NCBI GenBank assembly: GCA_028281535.1
Contig: JANQJS010000019.1
Location: forward strand, 186,001-250,000
Direction: 5' to 3'
Length of the DNA: 64,000 nt
Origin: Sedimentisphaerales bacterium
GTDB lineage: Bacteria > Planctomycetota > Phycisphaerae > Sedimentisphaerales > SM23-30
Both the position numbers and the translations under genes were made by a program. The number at the start of each line of letters is the position of its first letter. Position 1 is the first letter of the stretch. The notes beneath the pieces are model-generated. The model was not told the DNA's origin. It saw only the letters and a list, made by a program, of their open reading frames with translations, and did no database searches. Below, piece after piece: positions 26,803 to 36,168 of this stretch.

Positions 26803-28821
26803 ATGGCTCGAAGGATTTTAGTGACGGCGGCTTTGCCCTATGCCAATGGTTCGATTCACATCGGGCACTTGGTGGAATATGTGCAAACCGATATCTGGGT
26901 GCGATTCCAGAAATTACGCGGCAACGACTGTATTTACTGTTGTGCCGACGATACCCATGGCACGCCGATCATGTTGCGGGCCCGCCGCGAGGGCGTCAAA
27001 CCTGAAGAGTTAATCGCCGGAATGCATGAAGAACATGTACGCGATTTTGCTGGTTTTGATGTTGCTTTCGATAGTTACTATAGTACGCACTCTGAAGAAA
27101 ATAAAAAACTGGCCGAAACGATTTACCTTCGACTGAAAGAAGGAGGGCATATTGACACGCGAGATATCGAGCAGGCTTACTGTGAATCGTGCGCCATGTT
27201 TTTACCCGATCGTTTCATTCGTGGCACTTGTCCCAAGTGTAAAGCCCCTGATCAGTATGGCGACCATTGTGAAATATGCAATGCAACCTATTCTCCTATC
27301 GAGCTCATTAAACCTAAGTGTGCTCAATGTCAAGATACGCCCATCCAGAAAAAGAGCCAACACTTGTTTTTCAAGCTGGGAGATTTTACCGATCAGCTAA
27401 AAGAGTGGATCGGTGGTGGACATGTCCACGAACAAGTTCAAAATAAACTTCAGGAATGGTTTGATGACGGCCTTAAAGATTGGGACATTTCTCGTGATGC
27501 TCCCTATTTTGGTTTTGAAATTCCCGGTGAGAAAGATAAATACTTTTACGTCTGGTTAGATGCCCCAATTGGCTATATGGCCAGTACGCAGAATTACTGT
27601 AATCTAAATAATAAAAATTTCGATGATTACTGGCATAATCCTGAAACAGAGATTTATCATTTTATTGGAAAAGATATTACATATTTTCACGCTCTTTTCT
27701 GGCCTGCCATGTTGATGGGGTCCGGGTTCAATACTCCCAAACAATTAGCGATCCATGGGTTTCTAACAGTCAATGGTGAAAAAATGAGTAAGTCTCGCGG
27801 CACGTTTATTAACGCCTCAACCTATCTCAATCATTTGGATCCGCAATTCCTTCGTTACTATTATGCCTGCAAGTTAGGGCCTGGCACCGAAGACATTGAC
27901 TTAAATACTGAAGACTTTGTTTTACGTGTTAATAGTGATCTTGTGGGTAAAGTCGCGAACCTGGTATCACGCAGTGCATCCATGCTCAATAAAAACTTGG
28001 AAGGGCAACTTTCCGTGTTGGGTGATGAAGGGGCGGCCTTAATCAAGAAGCTTCAAGATGAATCCGAATCGGTTGCTGAAGATTTCGAAGAACGTCGATA
28101 CAACGCGGCCGTACGGAAAATCTGCGGATTGGCTGATGAAGTAAATCGTTATTTTGACCAACGCAAGCCTTGGGTCGAAATTAAAGAAGATAAAGCCGCT
28201 GCACAAGAAACGCTTACCGTGGCATTGAATGCCTCAAGAATTCTAGCTATTTATTTAAAACCTGTTTTACCAGCTTATACTGAAAAGGTTGAAAGAATTT
28301 TAAATATCGATTCATTGGTATGGTCTGACGCTCAGGCGATTTTAGAAAATCATACCATTGGAAGTTTTGAAAGATTAATTGAACGGGTCGATCCCGAGAA
28401 AGTGAATGCAATGATAGAGGAAAGTAAAGAAGAGCAGCAAGAGCATCAGCGAGCCGAATCTGAGCCAAGTGAACTCGATAAAGAACCCATCGCTGAGCAG
28501 ATCACCTTTGATGATTTTATGAAGGTTGATTTGCGTGTGGCCGAAGTGGTAAAGGCTGAACTTGTTGAAGGTGCAGATAAGTTGCTCCGTTTGGAATTAA
28601 GCTTAGGTAGCGAAACGCGAACCGTGTTAGCTGGCTTGCGACTCGCGTATGAGCCAGAACAACTTGTCGGTAAGCAAATGGTTATGTGTGCTAACCTTGC
28701 TCCACGTAAAATGAAATTCGGTACTAGCGAAGGTATGATCCTCGCCGCCGGTCCTGGTAAAAACGAAGTTTTCGCTTTACGCGTTGACGAAGGCGCACAA
28801 CCCGGCCAACGCGTCCATTAA
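26803..28821 (+). CDS. metG: methionyl-tRNA synthetase
   Basis: Charges tRNA-Met. The 672-residue protein is of the long, E. coli-like form. HIGH-type motif in ANGSIHIGHLVEY (14-26), zinc-knuckle cysteines in the CP insertion (YCESCAMF, CPKC, CEIC, CAQC; two pairs as in the four-Cys forms), and KMSKS at 327-331. A C-terminal tRNA-binding domain (about 560-672) opens FDDFMKVDLRVAEVVKAE, so it acts as a homodimer. CAAGGAG lies at good distance from the ATG. Followed by a member of a covarying hairpin repeat family before the next gene. Confidence 0.97.
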   Translation: MARRILVTAALPYANGSIHIGHLVEYVQTDIWVRFQKLRGNDCIYCCADDTHGTPIMLRARREGVKPEELIAGMHEEHVRDFAGFDVAFDSYYSTHSEENKKLAETIYLRLKEGGHIDTRDIEQAYCESCAMFLPDRFIRGTCPKCKAPDQYGDHCEICNATYSPIELIKPKCAQCQDTPIQKKSQHLFFKLGDFTDQLKEWIGGGHVHEQVQNKLQEWFDDGLKDWDISRDAPYFGFEIPGEKDKYFYVWLDAPIGYMASTQNYCNLNNKNFDDYWHNPETEIYHFIGKDITYFHALFWPAMLMGSGFNTPKQLAIHGFLTVNGEKMSKSRGTFINASTYLNHLDPQFLRYYYACKLGPGTEDIDLNTEDFVLRVNSDLVGKVANLVSRSASMLNKNLEGQLSVLGDEGAALIKKLQDESESVAEDFEERRYNAAVRKICGLADEVNRYFDQRKPWVEIKEDKAAAQETLTVALNASRILAIYLKPVLPAYTEKVERILNIDSLVWSDAQAILENHTIGSFERLIERVDPEKVNAMIEESKEEQQEHQRAESEPSELDKEPIAEQITFDDFMKVDLRVAEVVKAELVEGADKLLRLELSLGSETRTVLAGLRLAYEPEQLVGKQMVMCANLAPRKMKFGTSEGMILAAGPGKNEVFALRVDEGAQPGQRVH

Positions 28822-28832
28822 GGTTAAGCTTG

Positions 28833-28871
28833 TGTGGCAGCCTCATCTCGATGACATCGAGATGGGGGAGG
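28833..28871. repeat. covarying hairpin repeat, copy 1
   Basis: Conserved flank GTGGCAGCCTCA, then a 16-nt variable core (hairpin 28844-28864, CATCTCGATG-A-CATCGAGATG) and ATGGGG. The copy at 54007 has the same flanks and the same 16-nt core length but a wholly different, again self-complementary core. Here it lies just after metG and could also act as its 3' hairpin. Confidence 0.6.
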
Positions 28872-28920
28872 GTGTTTTTAACAAAACGTCACAAATGAAT
28901 GAAACATTCTGGAGAATAAA

Positions 28921-29307
28921 ATGCATCATCAACCTGACAAAAGTATCGAAGAAATTATTCTGGAAGATGGCCGTTATCCACTCGAAGCAGTGCAGTTTGT
29001 TCGTGAAGGATTAAATCATACCATCCAGATGTTTCATCCAGAAAAAGAACCGGGCCAGCGTCAACATGTCGGGGGTGATCAACTTTGTGAAGGCATGAAG
29101 CATCTGGCAATGAAACGATGGGGGTTCATGGCGCGTAGCGTTCTTAAAGGCTGGAACATCACATCCACTCGCGATTTTGGCGAAATCGTCTTTCTGCTCG
29201 TCGATAGCGGCTGGATGATGAAAGAGAGCCAGGATTGCATTGAAGATTTCGATAACGTCTTTGATTTCCAGGAAGTTTTGGAACGTGATTACGAGATAGA
29301 AATTTAA
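28921..29307 (+). CDS. Minf_1886 / TIGR04138 family protein
   Basis: This 128-residue protein of unknown function belongs to the conserved Planctomycetes/Verrucomicrobia family I know as TIGR04138 or Minf_1886. Recognisable segments are ILEDGRYPLEAVQFVREGLNH near the N-terminus, HVGGDQLCEGMKHLAMKRWG in the middle and FGEIVFLLVDSGWMMK, with FDNVFDFQEVLERDY at the end. It is soluble, without a signal peptide or membrane segment. GGAGAAT lies upstream of the ATG. It is 100 bases downstream of metG and on the same strand, possibly co-transcribed. No function has been inferred for the family that I can support. Confidence 0.85.
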   Translation: MHHQPDKSIEEIILEDGRYPLEAVQFVREGLNHTIQMFHPEKEPGQRQHVGGDQLCEGMKHLAMKRWGFMARSVLKGWNITSTRDFGEIVFLLVDSGWMMKESQDCIEDFDNVFDFQEVLERDYEIEI

Positions 29308-29661
29308 TTTTGCCTTCCAAAATCTATATCATATACTGAAGATTCAATCAGCTATTGGGGCGGGTAACTGGGTCCTATAATTTATTCTTTTGTACTATTT
29401 CTATTATTAAACATCGGTTAATCGGATATTAGCTACTGTTAAGGTGCTGAGAAGCAGCATTTTGCGGAAATCGTTCAATCGAATCAGCCATTTCGCCGAA
29501 TGATAAAGTATGCAAATCTCGCGATTTAGCAGAGTTTAATATGGAACGTAGGTGTCGACAGTATTGCGAGCCTGTCGACAAGGTTGACTCAATGGGAACA
29601 ATTCTCCAAAAGTCAAAAAAAAGGATAATGGAATTATCTAACTTTTAGGAATCACTCAGGC
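29308..29661. other. 354-bp intergenic region upstream of the HDOD-GGDEF gene
   Basis: No reading frame or RNA gene is supported. It carries the paired TGTCGACA palindromes described separately and probably the promoter of the HDOD-GGDEF gene. Confidence 0.4.
29553..29580. promoter_or_regulatory. paired TGTCGACA palindromes, likely operator
   Basis: Two copies of the self-palindrome TGTCGACA (29553-29560 and 29573-29580), 20 bp centre to centre, i.e. on the same DNA face. Together with one flanking base each they also form a 9-bp inverted repeat. Located about 80-130 bases before the HDOD-GGDEF start. Fits cooperative binding by two dimers; the regulator is unknown. Confidence 0.5.
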
Positions 29662-31284
29662 TTGAGTGGCGTGGGAAAAAGTATGACTGAAAAAAATGAA
29701 AAAGCGTCGGGTTCTTCGAAGCTACATAAATTGTTAGAAAAGGCCAATGTGCCTTCATTGCCAGCTGTAGCTAGGAAACTCATTCAGCTATGCCAAAATG
29801 ATTTTGCCAATTTCGGTGACTTTGCCAAAGTCATCGAAGCCGATCCTGGCCTATCCTCACGTTTATTGCGCATGAGCAATTCGGCCTATTATGGCCTTCG
29901 TGAAAAAGTTACCAGTGTCGAACGAGCGATTTCAGCATTAGGATTAAAACATGTCAAGAGCGTTTGTTTAGGTTTTCACTTAACCTCGGCGTTAAGTCAA
30001 AACAACCCAGATGGTTTTGATATGGGGAAATTCTGGCAGCAAAGTCTATTGCGAGGTTGTCTGGCACGCCAGTTAGCCGACCGCTATTGCCCAGCCAAAC
30101 GCGAAGAAGCATTTCTGATCGGTTTGTTGCAAGATTGCGGCACGCCATTCTTGGTGCAAGCATTGGGTAAAGATTATATCAACGTCTGGCAGGATACTCA
30201 TGTGTCACAGGCGGCCTTTTATAAATTGGAAGAAAAACTATTTGATTTTACACACATTACGGCTGCAGAAGCCATCACGGAAAAATGGGAATTGCCTGAA
30301 GAACTTTCTATTCCGATTGTGATGCACCATCAACGTGATATTTCAGAGCCAAGCGAAGATGATATGCAGCGACTAAGCCAGATTTCTTATTTCGTCGCAA
30401 CATTATCTTTTCATAATCCAGAAAAGGTCTGTGAAGATGACCTGCAATTATTGGAATACAGCCAGAATGTTTTTGGCATCGACGAAAAAGAATTGCAAAA
30501 AGTGCTCAACGAAGCTCGAACTGAATTTAATAAAACCACCGATATGTTTTCTAACGTATTGGATGATGAAACGGATATTAGCGAATTACTCAGCGAAGCT
30601 CGTGATATGATTCTTGATCTGGAAACCCAGAAAGCTCGGGAGCTCATGAACCTTGAAGCCGAACTGAAACAGTTGCAGGATGTATGCGATGTTCTAAATG
30701 AAGCCGTAGAGCAGAGCCAACAGCAAGCCAATACTGATGAACTTACCGGCCTTTATGTCCGGGGAGTACTGAAAGATTATGTCGATACTGCTTGCAAAAA
30801 AGTCCAGCATGGTGAAGAGTCACTCACGTTGCTCTTTATCGATATTGATAACTTTAAACGGTTTAATGATGACTTCTGCCATGCGGTAGGAGATCGAGCT
30901 ATTCAATGTGTCTCAGGGCTTCTTAAGGCCATTATTCCAAGCGATAGCTGTATCAGTCGATTTGGTGGTGATGAATTTGTCATCGCCAATGTCGGTCTTC
31001 AGCCTAAAGAAGCGATTGACACGACCAAAAAACTTCTGGAAGAATTTCGTAAAATGCGAGTCCCTATTCGCGAGGAGCCCAAAGGGCTTGATATCACTTG
31101 CAGTGTGGGGATGGTCTATTGTGAACCAGGTTCACATCCAGCGAATCTTGAACAGATTCAGGAGATTGCTGATCATAAAATGTATGAAGCCAAGCGGGGC
31201 GGTAAGAACGCATTCTGCTATGATATCATGGTAGCAAAATCAGCGTTAGAAAAACAGCATGTTGAGACAGATGCCTTAAGCTAA
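29662..31284 (+). CDS. HDOD-GGDEF signalling protein (putative diguanylate cyclase)
   Basis: The N-terminal HDOD domain (about residues 25-240) reads VPSLPAVARKLIQLC, LRMSNSAYYGLREKVTSVERAISALGLKHVK, a degenerate HD-like fold used as a signalling module. A coiled-coil linker rich in Glu/Leu follows (300-360), then a GGDEF domain (about 365-525) with SRFGGDEFVIAN intact, so c-di-GMP synthesis is likely. The allosteric RxxD inhibitory site is absent: the equivalent position reads IPSD. The start is uncertain: TTG at 29662 (AGGA 12 bases upstream) or ATG at 29683. Followed by a strong terminator. It belongs with the two HD-GYP proteins of this window in c-di-GMP control. Confidence 0.9.
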   Translation: MSGVGKSMTEKNEKASGSSKLHKLLEKANVPSLPAVARKLIQLCQNDFANFGDFAKVIEADPGLSSRLLRMSNSAYYGLREKVTSVERAISALGLKHVKSVCLGFHLTSALSQNNPDGFDMGKFWQQSLLRGCLARQLADRYCPAKREEAFLIGLLQDCGTPFLVQALGKDYINVWQDTHVSQAAFYKLEEKLFDFTHITAAEAITEKWELPEELSIPIVMHHQRDISEPSEDDMQRLSQISYFVATLSFHNPEKVCEDDLQLLEYSQNVFGIDEKELQKVLNEARTEFNKTTDMFSNVLDDETDISELLSEARDMILDLETQKARELMNLEAELKQLQDVCDVLNEAVEQSQQQANTDELTGLYVRGVLKDYVDTACKKVQHGEESLTLLFIDIDNFKRFNDDFCHAVGDRAIQCVSGLLKAIIPSDSCISRFGGDEFVIANVGLQPKEAIDTTKKLLEEFRKMRVPIREEPKGLDITCSVGMVYCEPGSHPANLEQIQEIADHKMYEAKRGGKNAFCYDIMVAKSALEKQHVETDALS

Positions 31285-31315
31285 CTGATATAACAGCCCA
31301 ATAATCAAAAAAAGT

Positions 31316-31349
31316 AGCACCTCTTGCTTAATCTTGAGGTGCTTTTTTT
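31316..31349 (+). terminator. rho-independent terminator of the HDOD-GGDEF gene
   Basis: AGCACCTC (31316-31323) pairs with GAGGTGCT (31336-31343), followed by a run of T residues to 31349. Confidence 0.9.
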
Positions 31350-31394
31350 CTGCTTAGAATCATTGATTTATTTGCGGTATAGGTAAATCAATCG

Positions 31395-33413
31395 TTACGA
31401 ATGTGTTTTGTTGGTCGCCCATTTTACAAGAGCGTTTCTGATTTCTTTGTGCTTAACAGGTTTTGTTAGAAAATCATTCATGCCAGCTTCCATACATTTT
31501 TCTCGATCACTTTCAAATGCATTGGCCGTCAGGGCAATGATGGGTAATTGATCATAGCCTGCATCACGTATGGCTCTGGTTGCTTCCAGCCCATTCATGT
31601 TTGGCATTTGCATATCCATCAGTATAAGATCGTAATTGTGATCTGTTGTTGTGATTTTATCGACAGCGATCTTACCATCGTCAGCAATGTCTATAGTATG
31701 ATTCATTTTTGTGAGGAGTTTTTCGATCAGTTTTTGATTAATTTTGTTATCTTCAACGACCAGGATGTTTAAAGCAGGTACCTCAGGTTGTTTCTCTTCT
31801 GTCATGTGTAACTCTGACACAAATTGGCTCGGTCCTTCAATGACAGGCAGTCGAACAGAAAAGAAGAAAGTGCTACCTTTACCTTCCTCGCTGATAAGAT
31901 CCAGTTGGCCACTCATTAAGCCAACAATACGTCTAGAAATAGCGAGTCCTAATCCTGTGCCTCCATATTTTCGCGAAGTACTGCTGTCGGCTTGTTCAAA
32001 CTCTTCGAAAATACTTTTTTGATGATCTTTCGAAATACCAATTCCGGTATCAATTACTGAGAACTTAATGATGGCTTCGTGTTCGTCTGTTCTAATGCTT
32101 TCGATGTGCAATTCTATAGAACCTTTAGGTGTAAACTTAACAGCATTGCCTAATAGATTCATCAAAACTTGACGCAATCGTCCTGGATCACCGATGAGTC
32201 GAACCGGAACATATCCTTCAACATTAAGCGATAGTGAAACATCCGGGCTTAATTTAGATTGAATAATCGCACAAACATCTTCACCAATTTCAGCTAGATT
32301 AAATGGAATAGATTCTAAACTCAGCTTACCTGCTTCTACCTTGGAAAAATCAAGAATATCATTTAGAATCATCATCAATGAATTCCCACTACGTGAAATG
32401 ATTTCAACGTTTTCACGAACTTGATCATCTAATTCCATTCCAAGAATCATATCTGAGAAACCCAAGATGCCATTCATGGGGGTTCGAATTTCATGGCTCA
32501 TATTTGCCAGGAATTCGCTTTTGGCCACCACGGCAGCCTGGGCAGCTTCTTTGGCTTTGAGTAGTTCTCCAGTTCGCTGTGCGATCATGATTTCCACATT
32601 ATTGCATTGATCTTCTAACGCTTCTTCACGATATTGTATCTGCATACTCAAATAATCAAATGCATGGCTAAGATCGGTAAATTCATCGCCACTGGCTTCT
32701 TGTAATGTAATTTCGCCCATGTCATCAGCAGGATAGGTTTCTACAAGCGAATCAACATGTTGCATTAATCTTTTCAGTCGTTTTACTAAATAGCGGCAAA
32801 CGACATAAGCCACCATTGCACCTATGAGCAAGCTAATACAGGTGCTAATTAGCAGGATGGATTCCATTTTAGATATAACTGTCGTGATGGACTGTGATTT
32901 TTTAGTATAAAGTGAATGCCCGTAATCATGATACTGAATAAGTTTTACATAGAATTCATCTCCCATTGCAATGCATGAATTAATTTTTGGATGATGAATA
33001 TATGTTAGATAGGATTCTTCTTCTTCAGAAGTAATTACTTCGAGCCATGTTGTTGAATATGATATCCATTTTTTCTTTAGATCTACCAATTGGTCATCAT
33101 GCGGATTGAGCTTATTAAGTTTAGTAAAATGTTCGTTAATTTCATAGATAAGATGTTTAGATTTATTTATGTCGTCTAAATCGTGATAATAATAAGCTGA
33201 GTGAACAGACTCTTTGAGTTCGTTAAACGTGATGGTGATGATACTTGAGGTCTCAATCGAAGGATATAATTTTTGACTTAAATACTTAATTTTATCTTGG
33301 CTAATCTGGCTATGTTTAACTTCCCAGATGGATGTCAAGACCGGGACCATCAGTACGATAAAAATCGCTATCGCTATTTTCCATTTCAATGATATTTTGA
33401 GCTTACTTAACAT
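31395..33413 (-). CDS. hybrid sensor histidine kinase/response regulator
   Basis: This 672-residue membrane kinase has TM1 at about 11-28, a periplasmic helical sensor of about 150 residues, TM2 at about 185-206, a HAMP-like region (207-260), then a coiled coil. The dimerisation domain holds His307 in [15 protein letters not shown]. The ATPase domain contains the N-box [16 protein letters not shown] (455-460) and GTGLGLAIS (485-493). A C-terminal receiver (about 548-665) has Asp600 in [13 protein letters not shown] and the [12 protein letters not shown] start. A phosphotransfer partner and output are needed downstream; none is adjacent. Signal unknown. Confidence 0.94.
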   Translation of the reverse strand: MLSKLKISLKWKIAIAIFIVLMVPVLTSIWEVKHSQISQDKIKYLSQKLYPSIETSSIITITFNELKESVHSAYYYHDLDDINKSKHLIYEINEHFTKLNKLNPHDDQLVDLKKKWISYSTTWLEVITSEEEESYLTYIHHPKINSCIAMGDEFYVKLIQYHDYGHSLYTKKSQSITTVISKMESILLISTCISLLIGAMVAYVVCRYLVKRLKRLMQHVDSLVETYPADDMGEITLQEASGDEFTDLSHAFDYLSMQIQYREEALEDQCNNVEIMIAQRTGELLKAKEAAQAAVVAKSEFLANMSHEIRTPMNGILGFSDMILGMELDDQVRENVEIISRSGNSLMMILNDILDFSKVEAGKLSLESIPFNLAEIGEDVCAIIQSKLSPDVSLSLNVEGYVPVRLIGDPGRLRQVLMNLLGNAVKFTPKGSIELHIESIRTDEHEAIIKFSVIDTGIGISKDHQKSIFEEFEQADSSTSRKYGGTGLGLAISRRIVGLMSGQLDLISEEGKGSTFFFSVRLPVIEGPSQFVSELHMTEEKQPEVPALNILVVEDNKINQKLIEKLLTKMNHTIDIADDGKIAVDKITTTDHNYDLILMDMQMPNMNGLEATRAIRDAGYDQLPIIALTANAFESDREKCMEAGMNDFLTKPVKHKEIRNALVKWATNKTHS

Positions 33414-33809
33414 TATATCCTAGAATAAGAATGCTGTTTTTTCATAACGCGTTTAGATGATTCCTACCCTTTTTCTAGATCCCTGCTACTGTTATATTTA
33501 TCGGTAAATAACAGGGGGTAATTCATACAAATGCTATATGTACAAATAGTTTAACAAAAGTGGGCAGGCCCAAATTTTAGATTGAAAAAATTATACGGAC
33601 CTGAGAATTAATTTAATGCATGATTACTGATAAGTAGCGGGCTTTGTTAGATAGTTGCGTCAATTAAATTGTTGTTGATATAAGGTCTTATAAGTGGACT
33701 TAAACAATATTGCCATAATATTAAATTGTAACTGTTTTTGGATAAGGGGATTACCGATAAGTGAAGTACGGAATATTTTGAAAGCATAACTCATAATCAG
33801 GGTGGATTT
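33414..33809. other. 396-bp divergent intergenic region with hairpin
   Basis: Between the divergent hybrid kinase and the HD-GYP-like gene. It holds an AT-rich hairpin at 33490-33513 (TGTTATATTTA, TCGG loop, TAAATAACA; one bulge) about 77 bases from the kinase start, and the 12-mer CATAATCAGGGT at 33792-33803, also found before the biosynthetic operon. No gene is supported. Confidence 0.4.
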
Positions 33810-35132
33810 GTGCCGCAATATATCACTGCGAGTGAATTAGTTCCGGGCATGACTTTAGCAAGCAATGTCATGAACAAATATAGTGTGATCTTGCAAAAGG
33901 GCAGTTGTATGACCCAGGAAGGCATCGATGCGCTCATAAAACATTATCCCGATATCAAAGTCCATGTTTGTGATCCTAACCTTGATGAGTTTGCTGATTT
34001 TGAAGATGATACCCATAGTCAAGCCGTAGCTAATAATGTTTGTAATAATATTAGTAATCTAGCAAGTAAAGTGACATTTGCGTTGCGGGATAAAACATTA
34101 TTGGATGCGAATAGTATCCGTGGTATAAAGTCAACCGTTGATGACATGGCCGACTATATGGCTGAAAACAAAGTGACAAAAGCTATTATCAACAATGTTT
34201 CCAGCACGGACGACTATTTCCAGGAACACAGCTCGAATGTTTTTTATCTTAGCATGATGCTGGGATCGATTTTGCAAGGCTATATTAAAAGTGAACGCAA
34301 GCGATTGAGTGCTGCTAAAACTATTCAGGAAGATCTCGATTTGCGTCCCTTAGCGATGGCTGCCATGTTATGTGATATTGGTATGATTCCTTTAAAGCAA
34401 ATTCGCACATCTAAAGAGCCATTGTCGATCGAAGAAGTGAAATTGATTCGCATGCACCCACAAGCTAGTGTTGATATGTTACCAGAAGATGTGGATCAGA
34501 TGACCAAAATTGCGATTCTACAGCATCATGAAACGATGACTGGCAACGGATATCCAGATCAACTTAAGGCAGATCAAATCAATGTCTTTGCCAGAATCAT
34601 TCGTGTGGCAGATGCCTATAGTTCTGCAACATCCGAATCAATCTATGCCGATGCAAAAAGTCCCGTTCGTGTGTTGTATGAAATGCTTACCGAGCCCAAC
34701 CGAAATACATATGATCTGGTGGTTTTAAAAATCTTTTCAGGGATTATGCAGCCTTTACCAATTGGCGGTGTCGTCAAGTTAGAGGATGGGCGTACAGCTG
34801 TGGTCGTGAGGCACCAAAAAGGTAAACCTTTTGATCCGATTATCATACCATCACTCGATAAAGATGGCGAAGTTATCAAGCAGGATAATTTGCAAACCCC
34901 ATTTGCGGTCAGTCAAGATCCTGATGTGAAATTGGCATTCTACGAAGATGAAGATATTCGTTATCTCAATGATGCCGTGATTGATTTCTCATTCAATGAG
35001 TCAGATAGTTTGGTCGCTTTAGCGCAAACCCAAGTACTTCCCGAAGAACCAGAAGAAGACCTGCCTAGTTTCATGCCCACACGTCAGCCAAAGCTGACCT
35101 CTACGACAATATTGAATCTCCTTTACCCATAA
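33810..35132 (+). CDS. HD-GYP-like protein with degenerate HD motif
   Basis: This 440-residue protein is built like an HD-GYP phosphodiesterase, with an N-terminal DUF3391-like segment (ITASELVPGMTLASNVMNK) and the GYP motif NGYPDQL (246-252). The HD pair of MLCDIGM (188-189) is Cys-Asp instead of His-Asp, and the following GK is GM. Other histidines (216, 239-240) and Glu241 are retained. Loss of the metal-ligating His suggests a sensor or partner role rather than c-di-GMP hydrolysis. Start is GTG at 33810, AGGGTGG 4-5 bases upstream. The C-terminus (330-440) is acidic and has no domain I know. Confidence 0.82.
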   Translation: MPQYITASELVPGMTLASNVMNKYSVILQKGSCMTQEGIDALIKHYPDIKVHVCDPNLDEFADFEDDTHSQAVANNVCNNISNLASKVTFALRDKTLLDANSIRGIKSTVDDMADYMAENKVTKAIINNVSSTDDYFQEHSSNVFYLSMMLGSILQGYIKSERKRLSAAKTIQEDLDLRPLAMAAMLCDIGMIPLKQIRTSKEPLSIEEVKLIRMHPQASVDMLPEDVDQMTKIAILQHHETMTGNGYPDQLKADQINVFARIIRVADAYSSATSESIYADAKSPVRVLYEMLTEPNRNTYDLVVLKIFSGIMQPLPIGGVVKLEDGRTAVVVRHQKGKPFDPIIIPSLDKDGEVIKQDNLQTPFAVSQDPDVKLAFYEDEDIRYLNDAVIDFSFNESDSLVALAQTQVLPEEPEEDLPSFMPTRQPKLTSTTILNLLYP

Positions 35133-35240
35133 TATTCGTTGGCTGTTTACTCTTAATTTTCTACAAATTATTAAAATTTTTAGAACTAATATCAGTTCCA
35201 GGCATATAATCATCGTGAGATCTTTTTGCGAGGCTGATGA

Positions 35241-35612
35241 ATGACGATTGTTCAATATAAACAGCAGGCTTTTCAACTCTGGATTGCATACAAGTGGCTT
35301 ATCATCGTGTTTGTAATTGCTGCCATGTGCGACGCAGCTAGCACAGTGCATTTTATGCTCTATGATACCTTTTTTGAAGAATCTCATCCAGTCATCCGTG
35401 CGTTTGCGAATTTCTTCGGCCCTGTTGCAGGCCCGATTTTAGGTGTAGGTGTGAAAGCAATTTGTGGTATTCTCGTCGCGGCATTTATCTGGCCCTATAT
35501 GCAGAACCTACCAGCCTTTATTTTTATTACCGGCTCAATTCTCTCGTTTTTTGCCGCTTGGTACAACGTCTGGGGTTACCACTATCTTGGAACTTGTTTA
35601 CTACAGTTTTGA
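35241..35612 (+). CDS. small integral membrane protein, DUF5658-like
   Basis: This 123-residue protein has three hydrophobic helices (about 18-36, 60-85, 92-112). The CDAASTVHFML motif in the first helix and the SHPVIRAFANFFGP loop recall DUF5658-type membrane proteins. GAGGCTGATGA precedes the ATG. Function unknown. It converges with the DUF4870 gene, with only 14 bases between the stops. Confidence 0.6.
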   Translation: MTIVQYKQQAFQLWIAYKWLIIVFVIAAMCDAASTVHFMLYDTFFEESHPVIRAFANFFGPVAGPILGVGVKAICGILVAAFIWPYMQNLPAFIFITGSILSFFAAWYNVWGYHYLGTCLLQF

Positions 35613-35626
35613 AATGACCCAATAAT

Positions 35627-36049
35627 CTATTTGATAAAAGTGAATGATAATGGGTATTTAAATAGTTCTCCGTTAGCCGCCTTTATCGATCCAATTATAA
35701 TACAGACCAAATTAAAAACCAACAGAAGGGGTAATAGAAAAGCACCAATTACGACAAAGACGAGTATGGTGCAGCAGATAGCGTAGATGAGCATTGAGAT
35801 CTGGAAGTTCAATACCACCTTTCCATGTTCATCGACGGCTGGATAGATATCTTTTTTCATCAACCAAATGACCAATGGTGCAATTAGGCCAGCAAATGGG
35901 ATCGACAGGTAAGTCGCTAATGCCGCCAGATGACAAAACATTGCCCAGTTCTTTTCCTCATGATTTCTAGGTTCGTTTACCGAACTGACAGTTTCAATCG
36001 GGTTTTCGTCATTTTCTTTCTGATAATGATGTTGTTCTGAATTATCCAT
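35627..36049 (-). CDS. DUF4870 (Tic20-like) membrane protein
   Basis: This 140-residue protein has a hydrophilic N-terminus (1-33) then WAMFCHLAALATYLSIPFAG, IAPLVIWLMKKD, DEHGKVVLNFQISMLIYA and a final long hydrophobic pair: the DUF4870 fold related to Tic20/HOTT proteins. The GKVVLNFQ[I/L]S segment is the hallmark. The biochemical role is not established. No clear ribosome binding site (AGATAAAAAT before ATG). Confidence 0.88.
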   Translation of the reverse strand: MDNSEQHHYQKENDENPIETVSSVNEPRNHEEKNWAMFCHLAALATYLSIPFAGLIAPLVIWLMKKDIYPAVDEHGKVVLNFQISMLIYAICCTILVFVVIGAFLLPLLLVFNLVCIIIGSIKAANGELFKYPLSFTFIK

Positions 36050-36168
36050 ATTTTTATCTCGATGTGTTAGTAAGTCTTTTAGTCGATAGACGCAATCTCG
36101 TGGACCAAATTACAATCTAATAATAGATTTTCTCTCGGTCAACAATAAATATGGTCCTTTTTAATGGT

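Noticed and set aside
30940-30985. Possible RxxD inhibitory site before GGDEF in the HDOD-GGDEF protein
   Set aside because: The sequence is IPSD, lacking the arginine.
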